Shown: positions 1 to 6,910 of the stretch, piece after piece
Layout of the letters: every line of letters begins with the position of its first letter
How positions within the stretch are numbered: position 1 is the first letter of the stretch
Source: an uncultured Selenomonadales bacterium
Lineage (GTDB): Bacteria; Bacillota_C; Negativicutes; Selenomonadales; Selenomonadaceae
Assembly (NCBI GenBank): GCA_947302675.1
Contig: CAMYWI010000012.1
Coordinates: 1-11,135, forward strand
Length of the DNA: 11,135 nt
Direction of reading: 5' to 3'
Notes under the pieces: generated by a model
What the model was told of the DNA's origin: nothing
The model's input: the letters and a program-made list of their open reading frames with translations, nothing else
Database searches by the model: none
Position numbers and translations under genes: made by a program

Positions 1-222
1 ACGAACAGAAAGCGCGGCGTCATCGCGAGACATGCCCGCGCCGTCGTCCGTCACATGAATCAACGACTTGCCGCCGTTCTGAATTTCGACTTCAATGCGT
101 TTCGCTCCCGCGTCGATAGAATTTTCAACAAGCTCCTTGACGACGGAGGCGGGACGCTCGACGACCTCACCCGCCGCAATTTTATTAATCGTGTTCGAGT
201 CGAGAAGTTTAATCTTGGTCAT
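1..222 (-). CDS. mutL: DNA mismatch repair protein MutL, N-terminal part (runs off the left edge)
   Basis: MutL is the GHKL-type ATPase that couples mismatch recognition by MutS to strand removal in the cytoplasm. The 74 residues visible are the start of the ATPase domain. They include the hallmark [20 protein letters not shown] stretch, with the expected catalytic Glu30 and Mg-binding Asn34, followed by DAGAK. The Bergerat motif II begins as DDGAGMS at residues 60-66. The start ATG at 220-222 has a good upstream GGAGGC on the minus strand. The rest of the gene lies left of the window. The gene follows a truncated duplicate of its own 5' end by 18 nt, so translation may be coupled. Residue 56 is His here and Arg in the duplicate; Arg seems to me the commoner residue at this place in the family (from memory). 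Family assignment is secure. Confidence 0.95.
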   Translation of the reverse strand, partial: MTKIKLLDSNTINKIAAGEVVERPASVVKELVENSIDAGAKRIEVEIQNGGKSLIHVTDDGAGMSRDDAALSVR

Positions 223-462
223 GAATTCGCCTCCGCAAATTTAGTTAAAGCCGTCGTCGGTCACGCGGATTAAAGACTTGCCGCCGTTCTGAATTTCGAC
301 TTCGATGCGTTTCGCTCCCGCGTCGATAGAATTTTCAACAAGCTCCTTGACGACAGAGGCGGGACGCTCGACGACCTCGCCCGCCGCAATTTTATTTATC
401 GTGTTCGAGTCGAGAAGTTTAATCTTGGTCATTTGCTTGCCCCCGCAAATTTAGTTAAAGCC
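43..462. repeat. Tandem duplication, two 210-bp units (43-252 and 253-462)
   Basis: Positions 43-252 and 253-462 align end to end without gaps, at a period of 210 bp and about 92% identity (roughly 16 differences by eye). Each unit holds, in minus-strand order, the last codons and TAA of the lipoprotein gene, the ribosome site, and the first 61 codons of mutL. The trinucleotide GCC sits at 40-42, 250-252 and 460-462, a possible microhomology at the junctions. Differences cluster in the ribosome-site region (about 6 in 12 bp). Those in the coding part are nearly all synonymous. Confidence 0.92.
241..432 (-). pseudogene. Truncated duplicate of the mutL 5' end (63-aa open frame)
   Basis: This frame repeats the first 61 residues of the adjacent mutL with one amino-acid difference (Arg56 instead of His56). 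It then ends Phe-Asn-stop directly after DDG. The last residues and the stop codon are copied from the end of the upstream lipoprotein gene, which also ends Gly-Phe-Asn-stop, so this is the product of a tandem duplication. A product would keep the N-box (Glu30, Asn34) but lose the glycine-rich ATP lid and everything after it, so mismatch-repair activity is not expected. The start ATG at 430-432 has GGGGGC upstream, a weaker ribosome site than the GGAGGC of the intact copy. It could be translated, act as a coupling leader for mutL, or be simple debris. Confidence 0.85.
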
Positions 463-1221
463 AGTGGCAAGCGTCGAGAGATTGACATGGACGACGATAT
501 CTTGATAGTAAGGCTCCGTCACGGAAACGCCTTCGGGCGTGTCAAGGTCTTTAGGACGCCCCGAATCGTCGGCGGGCACGACTACCCAAAAAATTACGTC
601 GACTTGCCCCGAAGTCAAAGCGGCGGCTCGCGCACTGCTGTCGACTTGCACAAGCTCCAGGTTCTTGCCAATGCGCTTGCCGATTTCCGATAAGACAGCT
701 GTGTTAAAACCGGCGGGCGTTCCGTCGGCGAGCACCAAATCTAAAGGCGGCAAGTCGCCCGTGATTCCAACTCTGATAACTTCCGCGCCGTCGATTTGCG
801 GCATGTCAATCGGCGTCGGCGTCGCAAAGTTTGTTATGTACTTATCAATCAGCGCGTCAAGCGAGCCGTCAGCCTTCATTGCGTCAATCGCGGCATCGAA
901 GGCATTTTTCAAATCGCTGTCGTCTTCGCGCATTGCGCAACAAAAATTATCGACGAGCTTAACGGTCTGCGTCTCCTTTATCGCGAAGTCGGAATTGTTG
1001 GCTGTCATGTACTTCGCGACGCTGCCATAAGTTTGAATCGCGGCAATGTTATTCGAGGCAAGAGCCATTTGCATTGAGTTGAAGTTGTCAAAGAAAGTGA
1101 CGCCGGCTTGTGGCGTCGTGTTCAGTTGAGTAATCGCGCCGACCTGCGACGCCGCCTTATCATTATTTCCACAACCGCTCACCGCAAAAATTATCATCAG
1201 CAACAAAAAAATTTTTCGCAT
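451..1221 (-). CDS. Solute-binding lipoprotein, family 3-like with permuted lobes
   Basis: This is probably an extracytoplasmic binding protein for an amino acid or similar small solute, anchored as a lipoprotein. Residues 1-17 form a lipoprotein signal: positively charged start, hydrophobic run, then lipobox VSGC with Cys17 as the lipidated residue. Residues 28-128 resemble the second lobe and C-terminal helix of bacterial family 3 binding proteins, ending in the typical KADGSLDALIDKY. After a Pro/Thr-rich linker, residues 148-245 resemble the first lobe (VIRVGITGDLPPLDL, then GTPAGFNTAVLSEIGKRIG, SGQVDVIFW and EPYYQDIVV). The lobe order is thus reversed compared with ordinary members. The Asp usual in the lobe 2 ligand site (D-A-x-x-x-D type) is not evident; the matching segment reads IAAIQTYGSVAKYM. 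No permease or ATPase gene lies nearby. The ligand cannot be told from sequence. The gene starts 12 bp after bofA ends. Confidence 0.82.
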   Translation of the reverse strand: MRKIFLLLMIIFAVSGCGNNDKAASQVGAITQLNTTPQAGVTFFDNFNSMQMALASNNIAAIQTYGSVAKYMTANNSDFAIKETQTVKLVDNFCCAMREDDSDLKNAFDAAIDAMKADGSLDALIDKYITNFATPTPIDMPQIDGAEVIRVGITGDLPPLDLVLADGTPAGFNTAVLSEIGKRIGKNLELVQVDSSARAAALTSGQVDVIFWVVVPADDSGRPKDLDTPEGVSVTEPYYQDIVVHVNLSTLATGFN

Positions 1222-1233
1222 GTCAAACCGCCT

Positions 1234-1473
1234 TTACTTTATGAAGTTGAGATAAATCGCCAAGAGAATCAATCCAGGTACGCCGAACACGCCGACAATC
1301 AGCGCGTGAATGAACGTGATTTTTATCATGATTAGCCCCGTAAAGTTTACAAGGTAGAGAATCACCGCGCCGATTATGCTGTTCCAAATGATTTTGAACG
1401 GCAGCTCGATAAAAAATTTCAGCGCGATAATTATCAAAAGCCCCGCGACCAAGCCGATACCAATTTCAATCAT
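1234..1473 (-). CDS. BofA-family small membrane protein
   Basis: This 79-residue, very hydrophobic protein resembles the BofA family (pro-sigmaK processing inhibitor in Bacillus). In Bacillus, BofA sits in the forespore outer membrane with SpoIVFA and holds the SpoIVFB protease inactive. Two to three membrane spans are visible. The family signature lies in the second half: NSIIGAVILYLVNFTG, then ALIVGVFGVPGLILL. I prefer the ATG at 1471-1473 over the TTG at 1477-1479: the minus-strand GGAGG at 1481-1485 is 7 nt from the ATG but only 1 nt from the TTG. No other sporulation gene is in the window, and many non-sporulating Firmicutes carry BofA-like proteins, so a sigmaK role should not be assumed. 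It lies 15 bp after the FlgT-like gene and 12 bp before the lipoprotein gene, which suggests one transcript. Confidence 0.82.
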   Translation of the reverse strand: MIEIGIGLVAGLLIIIALKFFIELPFKIIWNSIIGAVILYLVNFTGLIMIKITFIHALIVGVFGVPGLILLAIYLNFIK

Positions 1474-1488
1474 ATTCAAACCTCCAAA

Positions 1489-2577
1489 TCATCTTACGTA
1501 AATTGTCAGCGTGTTGTAAGTCAGAGCCTGCAAAGTCAAATCGGCAGTCGTCACGGCTCGCAGCTCGTTGAAGAGAGTTTGCGGAGAGCCGCCGTAGCCG
1601 ACGTTGAAGACTGCGCGACCGCCTTCGTAGCTCGACAGATTAAAATTCTTGACGCGCCCGATTTTGCCCAAAGCACTTTGCACAACATTTATCTTGGAAA
1701 AGTCCGCGCCGTAAACAATGACCTCAACGCCCTGCCGCGAAGTGTACATGCCGGTTATCTGCTCAACGAAGTAATTGCCCATTTGCTCGCCCGCCGAAGT
1801 CAGAGCTTTCTTGGCGGCGATTGCCTGCGAGTTGTCGTAAGCCGAACCGTATTTGCCGTCCGCCGCGATAACTTGTCCAGTCTTCACGATAAACATCTTA
1901 GCCTCGACGCGGGCACGGCAAGCCTCCATGTTCGTACGCTGATTGCCTGGCAGATAATTTCCCATATCGCCGACGCCCTCCGAAAAACTCTCGCCGACAC
2001 TCATAATATCCGCGCCGAACTTTTCAGCCGCCGCCTTCATCTGCGCGACATTCATCGCCATAGGACTTTGATAATTTAAGCCCGTGCCGACCTCGACGAC
2101 GTTTGAAAAGCCCGCGTTGAGGAGCGTTTTGACAATGGCAGTCTCGCCGCCCGCACCGTTTACGCTGTAATTCAAATGTTCTTCGGGAACATAGACGGCG
2201 ATTTTCGGATTACGCAGTTGCACATTGATAATGCCAAGCCGCGTCAACTCGTTCATGAGCTTTGAATCGGGTTGGTCGTCGACAGTTGCGTTAATCGTGA
2301 CGCGCCAGCCGTCCGCAATTTGTTCGCTACTTATAACACTGTACTCGTTGACGAACCCGCGCGACTGCGTATAAATTTGATCGCTAATCAGCGTGTAATT
2401 TTCAACAATCGTCTGCGCGTCAACTAAAATTCCCATTGCATCTTCGACGGCGGCTCTTAGTGCATCGTTCTCAGCCTCAGCGGCAGTTAAGCCCGTCCCT
2501 GTGACCGTCACATTTTTTGCCGACGCGCCCGCGCAGATTATCATCAACATAAAAAGCATTGCCAAAAATTTTTTCAT
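1489..2577 (-). CDS. Exported protein with FlgT N-domain-like region
   Basis: A 362-residue exported protein. Residues 1-20 are a signal peptide ending ASA before KNVTV. Residues about 21-115 match the pattern of the FlgT N-terminal/LPP20-like domain: VTGTGLTAAEAENDALRAAV, then an alpha/beta stretch with a conserved QSRGFVNEYSVIS and RVTINATV. Residues about 125-275 look like a CsgG/TolB-N-type alpha/beta domain (PKIAVYVPEE, AAEKFGADIMSVGES, TGQVIAADGKYG, IAAKKALTSAG). Residues about 276-362 form a further small alpha/beta domain I cannot name. FlgT forms part of the H and T rings of Vibrio flagellar motors, but no flagellar gene is seen here, so a more general periplasmic or outer-membrane assembly role is as likely. 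The upstream site is a modest GGGAAG. The CsgG-like gene upstream is on the same strand but is separated by a palindrome cluster. Confidence 0.72.
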   Translation of the reverse strand: MKKFLAMLFMLMIICAGASAKNVTVTGTGLTAAEAENDALRAAVEDAMGILVDAQTIVENYTLISDQIYTQSRGFVNEYSVISSEQIADGWRVTINATVDDQPDSKLMNELTRLGIINVQLRNPKIAVYVPEEHLNYSVNGAGGETAIVKTLLNAGFSNVVEVGTGLNYQSPMAMNVAQMKAAAEKFGADIMSVGESFSEGVGDMGNYLPGNQRTNMEACRARVEAKMFIVKTGQVIAADGKYGSAYDNSQAIAAKKALTSAGEQMGNYFVEQITGMYTSRQGVEVIVYGADFSKINVVQSALGKIGRVKNFNLSSYEGGRAVFNVGYGGSPQTLFNELRAVTTADLTLQALTYNTLTIYVR

Positions 2578-2613
2578 GAAATCACTTCCCTTTAATTTTG
2601 TCGAAAGGCAGAG

Positions 2614-2750
2614 GGGGCGTCATGGATGACGCCCCACAAAGCCGCGTTTGAACAGGATGTTCAAGCGGCTACGCCCCCGCGAGGGCGAATGCAACGGTGT
2701 TGCATGAGGTTTTCTTTTGTAACTTTTCTTTGGGCAAGCAAAGAAAAGTT
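2614..2750. repeat. Cluster of five inverted repeats between the CsgG-like and FlgT-like genes
   Basis: The 219-bp gap between two same-strand genes holds five hairpins packed in 137 bp: (1) 2614-2635, 10-bp arms GGGGCGTCAT/ATGACGCCCC with a 2-nt loop; (2) 2640-2670, arms AGCCGC+TTGAACA/TGTTCAA+GCGGCT with a 2-nt bulge; (3) 2672-2687, CGCCC/GGGCG; (4) 2689-2705, ATGCAAC/GTTGCAT around GGT; (5) 2721-2750, 11-bp arms AACTTTTCTTT/AAAGAAAAGTT around 8 nt. It carries no gene. The composition and hairpin series look like a dispersed intergenic repeat rather than a terminator: on the minus strand the last hairpin is followed by A-rich sequence, not a T run. Similar strings turn up in spurious small ORFs of many genomes (from memory, unchecked). 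Confidence 0.8.
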
Positions 2751-2796
2751 TTTCAACAAACAAAAATTAAGATTAGCCGGAACGAAAAGGGGGAGC

Positions 2797-3651
2797 TTAT
2801 CCTCTTTTAACAACGTCGCCCTTGCGAATGCCGCTCGCGTGACCTTCCGCCTTGCAAATCGCGTAATCCGAATAAGCCTCGACGACTTTAATCTTGCCGA
2901 TCTCATTTTGTTTCATGCCGACAATCTTCCCATTGACGACAATCGGCGAAGACTCTCGACAGACAATCAAAACTTCGCCCTGCCGAAGACCGCTGTCCGC
3001 GCCTCTGTCAATGTAAATATTCTCGCCGTCAATCTCGGCGACGCGGGCGCGGAACGGGTTAATATTGCTGACTTCCTTCAAAAAAACATCGGCGGCATTT
3101 TTACAGGCATTGTGAAAGGCGGCGACGACGCTCGAACCGCTCTTGCTACCCTCTATCGACTTGGCAGTAATAATCTCGCCCGTCGTGTTGTCGACCAAAC
3201 GATATTCAAAGCCGATTCGCCCCTTGAACTTGTTGACAAACTCACCCGCCGTCGCGCTGACATTTTCAAGCCCCAAAGCCGCGCCGATTGTAGAAATGGC
3301 AGTCGAAGTCGGATTTTGTTCAATAGCCGCCATAGTCACCTTGCCGACCAAACTATAATCCGCGCCGCTCAACTTGCCCAACTCAACGGCTTGATTCGGG
3401 TCAACCGCAATATTTTGAAAGCCCTGCTCGCGAAGTATCGCGCCAAGTTGCGCACGCTCAACAACCCTATAAGTTCCGCTGTAGTGTATGGCAATGATAA
3501 GTTGTTCGGTCATGATCTCGGCGACTTTTTCTGCGTCGTAGCCCGAAACATTTTCAAGCGGCATGACGGCGACGAGTTTTGGAGCGGCGGCGCAATTCGC
3601 GGAAAATATCATAATCATCAACGCGCATATCGCCGCAAAAATTTTCCTCAT
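2797..3651 (-). CDS. CsgG/HfaB-family exported protein with FlgT-C-like tail
   Basis: A 284-residue protein related to CsgG, the outer-membrane curli secretion subunit, and to TolB-N/FlgT-M domains. A signal peptide covers about residues 1-23 (MRKIF, hydrophobic core, then CAAA before PKLV). The Cys is preceded by SAN rather than a lipobox, so this is probably not a lipoprotein, unlike CsgG. The CsgG-like domain follows (about 24-195): KLVAVMPLENVSG, LIIAIHYSGTYRVVERAQL, AILREQGFQ, LGKLSGADYSLVGKV, GRIGFEYRLVDNTTGEII. The tail (about 197-284) resembles the FlgT C-terminal beta domain: ENIYIDRGADSGLRQGEVL, ending in ASGIRKGDVV. The start has a strong AAGGAGAGG site and a good promoter. Curli-like substrate genes (csgA/B) are absent here, so secretion of an amyloid is not supported. 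A scaffold or pore in the outer envelope is the cautious reading. Confidence 0.8.
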   Translation of the reverse strand: MRKIFAAICALMIMIFSANCAAAPKLVAVMPLENVSGYDAEKVAEIMTEQLIIAIHYSGTYRVVERAQLGAILREQGFQNIAVDPNQAVELGKLSGADYSLVGKVTMAAIEQNPTSTAISTIGAALGLENVSATAGEFVNKFKGRIGFEYRLVDNTTGEIITAKSIEGSKSGSSVVAAFHNACKNAADVFLKEVSNINPFRARVAEIDGENIYIDRGADSGLRQGEVLIVCRESSPIVVNGKIVGMKQNEIGKIKVVEAYSDYAICKAEGHASGIRKGDVVKRG

Positions 3652-3677
3652 GATGACCTCCTCCTTACAGTTTTTTT

Positions 3678-3706
3678 TAATATAGCAGACCCGAATTAAA
3701 ATCTCA
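3678..3706 (-). promoter_or_regulatory. Putative sigma70-type promoter for the leftward block
   Basis: On the minus strand, TTGAGA (3706-3701), a 17-bp spacer and TATATT (3683-3678) form a near-consensus housekeeping promoter. The -10 ends about 26 bp upstream of the CsgG-like start codon. A strong AAGGAGAGG ribosome site follows at 3665-3657. This is probably the main promoter of the leftward gene block. Confidence 0.7.
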
Positions 3707-3737
3707 ATAAGAATTCGCGCCGCGCGGCAAAATTCGC

Positions 3738-3766
3738 TTGATATATTTAACTGATTTTAATAAAAT
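3738..3766 (+). promoter_or_regulatory. Putative sigma70-type promoter for the kinase-ftsW-gatB block
   Basis: TTGATA (3738-3743), a 17-bp spacer and TAAAAT (3761-3766) closely fit a housekeeping promoter. The -10 ends 30 bp before the kinase ATG. A ribosome site GAGGT sits at about 3787-3791. The -35 box is divergent from, and about 32 bp away from, that of the leftward promoter, so a regulator binding between them could affect both. Confidence 0.72.
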
Positions 3767-3796
3767 CTGCACAGAAAAATTTGCGCGAGGTAAGTC

Positions 3797-6700
3797 ATGG
3801 AAGAGAAAAATTCAACAGAGAAAAAAGACAAGCGCACAGTGTCAGTGGCGATTGTCGGCGGCGCGATTATCGCCGTGCTTTTAATTCTTTCCACGTTTTG
3901 GATAAATCAAAGCAACCTGCGAAGCATATCGGAGGCGGTTCACTCGGCGGGCGAACTTTATCTTTACGAGATGACCAATCGCCGCGAGCAAGTCCTCAAC
4001 ACCCGAATAAATTTAAAGGTCGGCAACCTCCGCGCGGCTCTGAAATCTTTGACGCCCGCCGATTTGCAAAGCGTCGAGACTTTGAGCGCGTTCCTTGCCA
4101 AAACTAAAAAGCTTTACGGCGTCGAACAATTCGCGCTCGCCGACTCAAGCGGCAGAATTTTTACGCCCGAAGGTCTCGCACCCGACGCTGATAAATATCC
4201 CTTCGCCGGCAAAACTTTCACTGAGCCGAAAATTTTTACCGCGAACAAAATTATCTCCGTCGTCGCGCCCGTCGAGAATGTAAATTTTCAAGGCACGCCG
4301 ATTAAAAATTGTTTTCTGCAAATCTCCGTCGCCAAATTCCTTGAAGGCATTTCAGCGAACGTGACCGGCAACGAGGCAACTTTTTTTAACCTCTACTACG
4401 CCAACGGCGACACGCTCACCGAGTCCGTCTTGGGCTATTCCGATAACGGCGGCAATCTTATGACGGCTCTCGAAGACGCGACCTTTGATAAAAATTTCTC
4501 ACTCGAAAAAATCCGCGACGACTTTGAAAACGCGCGGCAGGGCATGACAATGTTCACTTATCGCGGCAAGAAAAGTTCGCTTTACTATCGCCCCGTCTCA
4601 CACACGGATTGGATTCTTTCCTACCTTGCCCGCGACGATAAAATTCAAGAACAAATTTCCGCCGTGAATTCCGAAACGCTCAGCCGCTCATTATTGCAAA
4701 TCTTCTTGACGGTCGCGGCAATGCTGATTGTCTTCGCGCTGATAATTTCGCAAGCCAAGAAAAATTCCAGGCTCCTACATCAAAAAAATCTCGTCGAGAC
4801 CGAAAACCGAGTTAAGCACGAGGAAATGGAAGAAAAATTGCGCCTGCAAACAAAATTGCTGTCGGAGGAGCGGCGTCGGCGTCGGCAAAGCGAAATGATT
4901 CAGGCATTGACGGCGGACTATCGGCTCGTCTATCATTTGAATTTGGATTCGGACGAGGCAGTTTGTTATCGCGCCACGCCCGAAATAACTATGTGGCTCA
5001 AGCGCAAGCAAAGCGACGTTATCAGGTTCCAAGAGGCAATGAAAAATTATGTTCGCGAATACGTCAGCCCCAATGACCGCGAAAAGCTTTTGGAGTTCGT
5101 CAAGCCGGAAAATCTTCGTGCGCGTTTAGCAAAGGAAGAATTGATCTCGCAACGCTACCTGTTGACGCGCAACGGCGCGGAACATTTTATGTTGCTCCGC
5201 GTCGCAAAGATTGACGCGGGACTTCACGCGGTGGGCGTCGGCTTTGCAAATATCGACGAGCAAACGCGCGACACTCTCGCCAAAAATCAGGAGCTTGCCA
5301 ACGCGCTCGCCCAAGCCCAACACGCCAACGCCTCAAAGACAACTTTCCTTTCAAACATGAGCCACGACATCCGCACGCCAATGAACGCGATCATCGGCTT
5401 TACCAACTTGGCACTGCGCCACTTTGAAAACCGCAACCAAGTCCGCGACTCGTTGGAAAAAGTTTTGTCGTCGAGTAATCACTTGCTCGGCTTGATAAAT
5501 GATATTCTCGACATGAGTCGCATTGAAAGCGGGCGCGTCGAAGTCGCCGAACAGGAATGCAACCTTTCCGACCTCGTGCACAATCTGATTCACATTATCC
5601 AGCCGCAGATTAACGCCAAGCAACAGAAATTCCAAATCGACGCCTTCAAAGTCAAGAACGAGGACGTTTACGCCGACCAACTCAAGATTAACCAGGTGCT
5701 GATAAATATTTTGAGCAACGCGGTTAAGTACACGCCCTCGACCGGCTCGATTTTCTTCCGCATTTCTCAAAGCGAGTCGAAAATTCCCGGCTTTGCGAAG
5801 TACGAATTCCGAATCAAGGACAACGGCTTGGGCATGAGCAAGGAATTTTTAAAGCACGTATTTGACGCCTTCGAGCGCGAAGAGACTTCGACGAAGAGCG
5901 GCATTCAAGGCACGGGACTTGGCATGAGCATTACAAAAAAAATGGTCGAGCTTATGGGCGGCGATATTCAAGTCGAGAGCGAGAAGGACAAAGGCTCCGA
6001 GTTCACCGTCACGCTTGACTTGCGCCTTCAAAAGAACGTCAAGCAAGTCCCGATTCAAGAGTTGGATAATCTGCGTGCGCTGATTGTCGACGACGACTTC
6101 AATACGTGCGAATCCGTGACGACGATGTTAAAGCAAATGGGTATGCGTTCAGAGTGGACGACTTCGCCGCGCGAGGCAGTCTTCCGCGCAGGTCGTGCGC
6201 TTGACGATGACCCGTTCAGCGCGTACATTGTCGATTGGCTCATGCCCGAACAAAACGGGATTGAGACGGTCAGGCAAATTCGCCGCGTCGTCGGGAACAC
6301 CGCGCCCGTGATAATTTTGACGGCTTATGACTACTCTGATATTGAGGCGGAGGCGAAGGCGGCGGGCGTCACAACTTTTTGTACAAAGCCGCTGTTCATG
6401 AGCGATTTGAAAAATGCCTTGTCGCGTGCAATTCACGGTCGCAACGAGGAGGAGGCAAGCCATAACGAATTGTCTTCGACGGACTTCAGCGGCAAGCGCG
6501 TTTTGTTGGTTGAGGATATTGAAGTCAATCGCGAGATTGCGAAGGCAATTTTAATGGAGATAGGGCTTGAGGTTGAGGACGCCCGCGACGGCTCCGACGC
6601 CGTGCAAATGGTTAAGAACTCGCCGCCGAATCACTACGACATAATTTTAATGGATGTTCAAATGCCAGTGATGAACGGCTACGACGCCACGCGGAATATT

Positions 6701-6868
6701 CGTGCGCTCAGGCGCAACGACGCAAAGAAAGTTCCGATTGTCGCGATGACGGCGAACGCTTTCGAGGAAGACAAAGAGAACGCGATTAAGGCGGGCATGG
6801 ACGACCACCTTGCCAAGCCGCTCGACATTCCAAAGCTTATCGACATGCTCAACAAGTATTTGAAATAA
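3797..6868 (+). CDS. Membrane-bound hybrid histidine kinase with two receiver domains
   Basis: A 1023-residue sensor kinase. Order of parts: short cytoplasmic start; membrane span about 16-36; extracytoplasmic sensor about 38-297, Cache-like in pattern (ADSSGRIFTPEG, YYRPVSHTDWILSYL); membrane span about 299-319; coiled coil about 320-365; PAS-like region about 365-490; second coiled coil; dimerisation helix with phosphoacceptor His523 in FLSNMSHDIRTPMNAIIGF; ATPase domain with N-box Asn641 (NILSNAVKY), G1 Asp675 (DNGLGMS) and G2 at 705-711 (GTGLGMS). Receiver 1 (about 760-880) has acidic residues 765-767, phosphoacceptor Asp813 and Lys864. Receiver 2 (about 902-1023) has Glu906/Asp907, Asp953 and Lys1007. 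All key residues are present, so both receivers look active. There is no Hpt or DNA-binding domain, and no partner regulator in the window, so the output is unknown. It is the first gene after the rightward promoter; ftsW follows after 42 bp with no terminator visible. Confidence 0.95.
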   Translation: MEEKNSTEKKDKRTVSVAIVGGAIIAVLLILSTFWINQSNLRSISEAVHSAGELYLYEMTNRREQVLNTRINLKVGNLRAALKSLTPADLQSVETLSAFLAKTKKLYGVEQFALADSSGRIFTPEGLAPDADKYPFAGKTFTEPKIFTANKIISVVAPVENVNFQGTPIKNCFLQISVAKFLEGISANVTGNEATFFNLYYANGDTLTESVLGYSDNGGNLMTALEDATFDKNFSLEKIRDDFENARQGMTMFTYRGKKSSLYYRPVSHTDWILSYLARDDKIQEQISAVNSETLSRSLLQIFLTVAAMLIVFALIISQAKKNSRLLHQKNLVETENRVKHEEMEEKLRLQTKLLSEERRRRRQSEMIQALTADYRLVYHLNLDSDEAVCYRATPEITMWLKRKQSDVIRFQEAMKNYVREYVSPNDREKLLEFVKPENLRARLAKEELISQRYLLTRNGAEHFMLLRVAKIDAGLHAVGVGFANIDEQTRDTLAKNQELANALAQAQHANASKTTFLSNMSHDIRTPMNAIIGFTNLALRHFENRNQVRDSLEKVLSSSNHLLGLINDILDMSRIESGRVEVAEQECNLSDLVHNLIHIIQPQINAKQQKFQIDAFKVKNEDVYADQLKINQVLINILSNAVKYTPSTGSIFFRISQSESKIPGFAKYEFRIKDNGLGMSKEFLKHVFDAFEREETSTKSGIQGTGLGMSITKKMVELMGGDIQVESEKDKGSEFTVTLDLRLQKNVKQVPIQELDNLRALIVDDDFNTCESVTTMLKQMGMRSEWTTSPREAVFRAGRALDDDPFSAYIVDWLMPEQNGIETVRQIRRVVGNTAPVIILTAYDYSDIEAEAKAAGVTTFCTKPLFMSDLKNALSRAIHGRNEEEASHNELSSTDFSGKRVLLVEDIEVNREIAKAILMEIGLEVEDARDGSDAVQMVKNSPPNHYDIILMDVQMPVMNGYDATRNIRALRRNDAKKVPIVAMTANAFEEDKENAIKAGMDDHLAKPLDIPKLIDMLNKYLK

Positions 6869-6910
6869 ATTAGATTTTTAAGGGAAAATTTTATCAAACG
6901 AGGTGATTTA

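Noticed and set aside
43..462. Repeat as a CRISPR array or transposon end
   Set aside because: There are only two long units, both made of known coding sequence, with no spacers, terminal inverted repeats or transposase.
539..1030. Plus-strand open frame of 163 codons
   Set aside because: It is antisense to the lipoprotein gene, Ser/Ala-rich without domain signals; the opposite strand has a lipobox and binding-protein motifs.
1474..1479. TTG at 1477-1479 as the BofA-like start
   Set aside because: The GGAGG site would be only 1 nt away. The ATG two codons later has proper spacing.
2721..2750. Strong hairpin as a terminator of the CsgG-like gene
   Set aside because: For leftward transcription the hairpin is followed by A-rich sequence rather than a T run. 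A short T run exists only on the plus-strand side, where no gene needs it.
2661..2906. Minus-strand open frame of 81 codons
   Set aside because: It begins inside the CsgG-like gene and is made mostly from the hairpin cluster. Translations of this repeat type are familiar as spurious hypothetical proteins.
2626..3699. Long plus-strand open frame of 357 codons
   Set aside because: It lies antisense to the CsgG-like gene, runs through the palindrome cluster, and its product looks like reverse-complement noise. The opposite strand has a signal peptide, recognisable domains, a ribosome site and a promoter.
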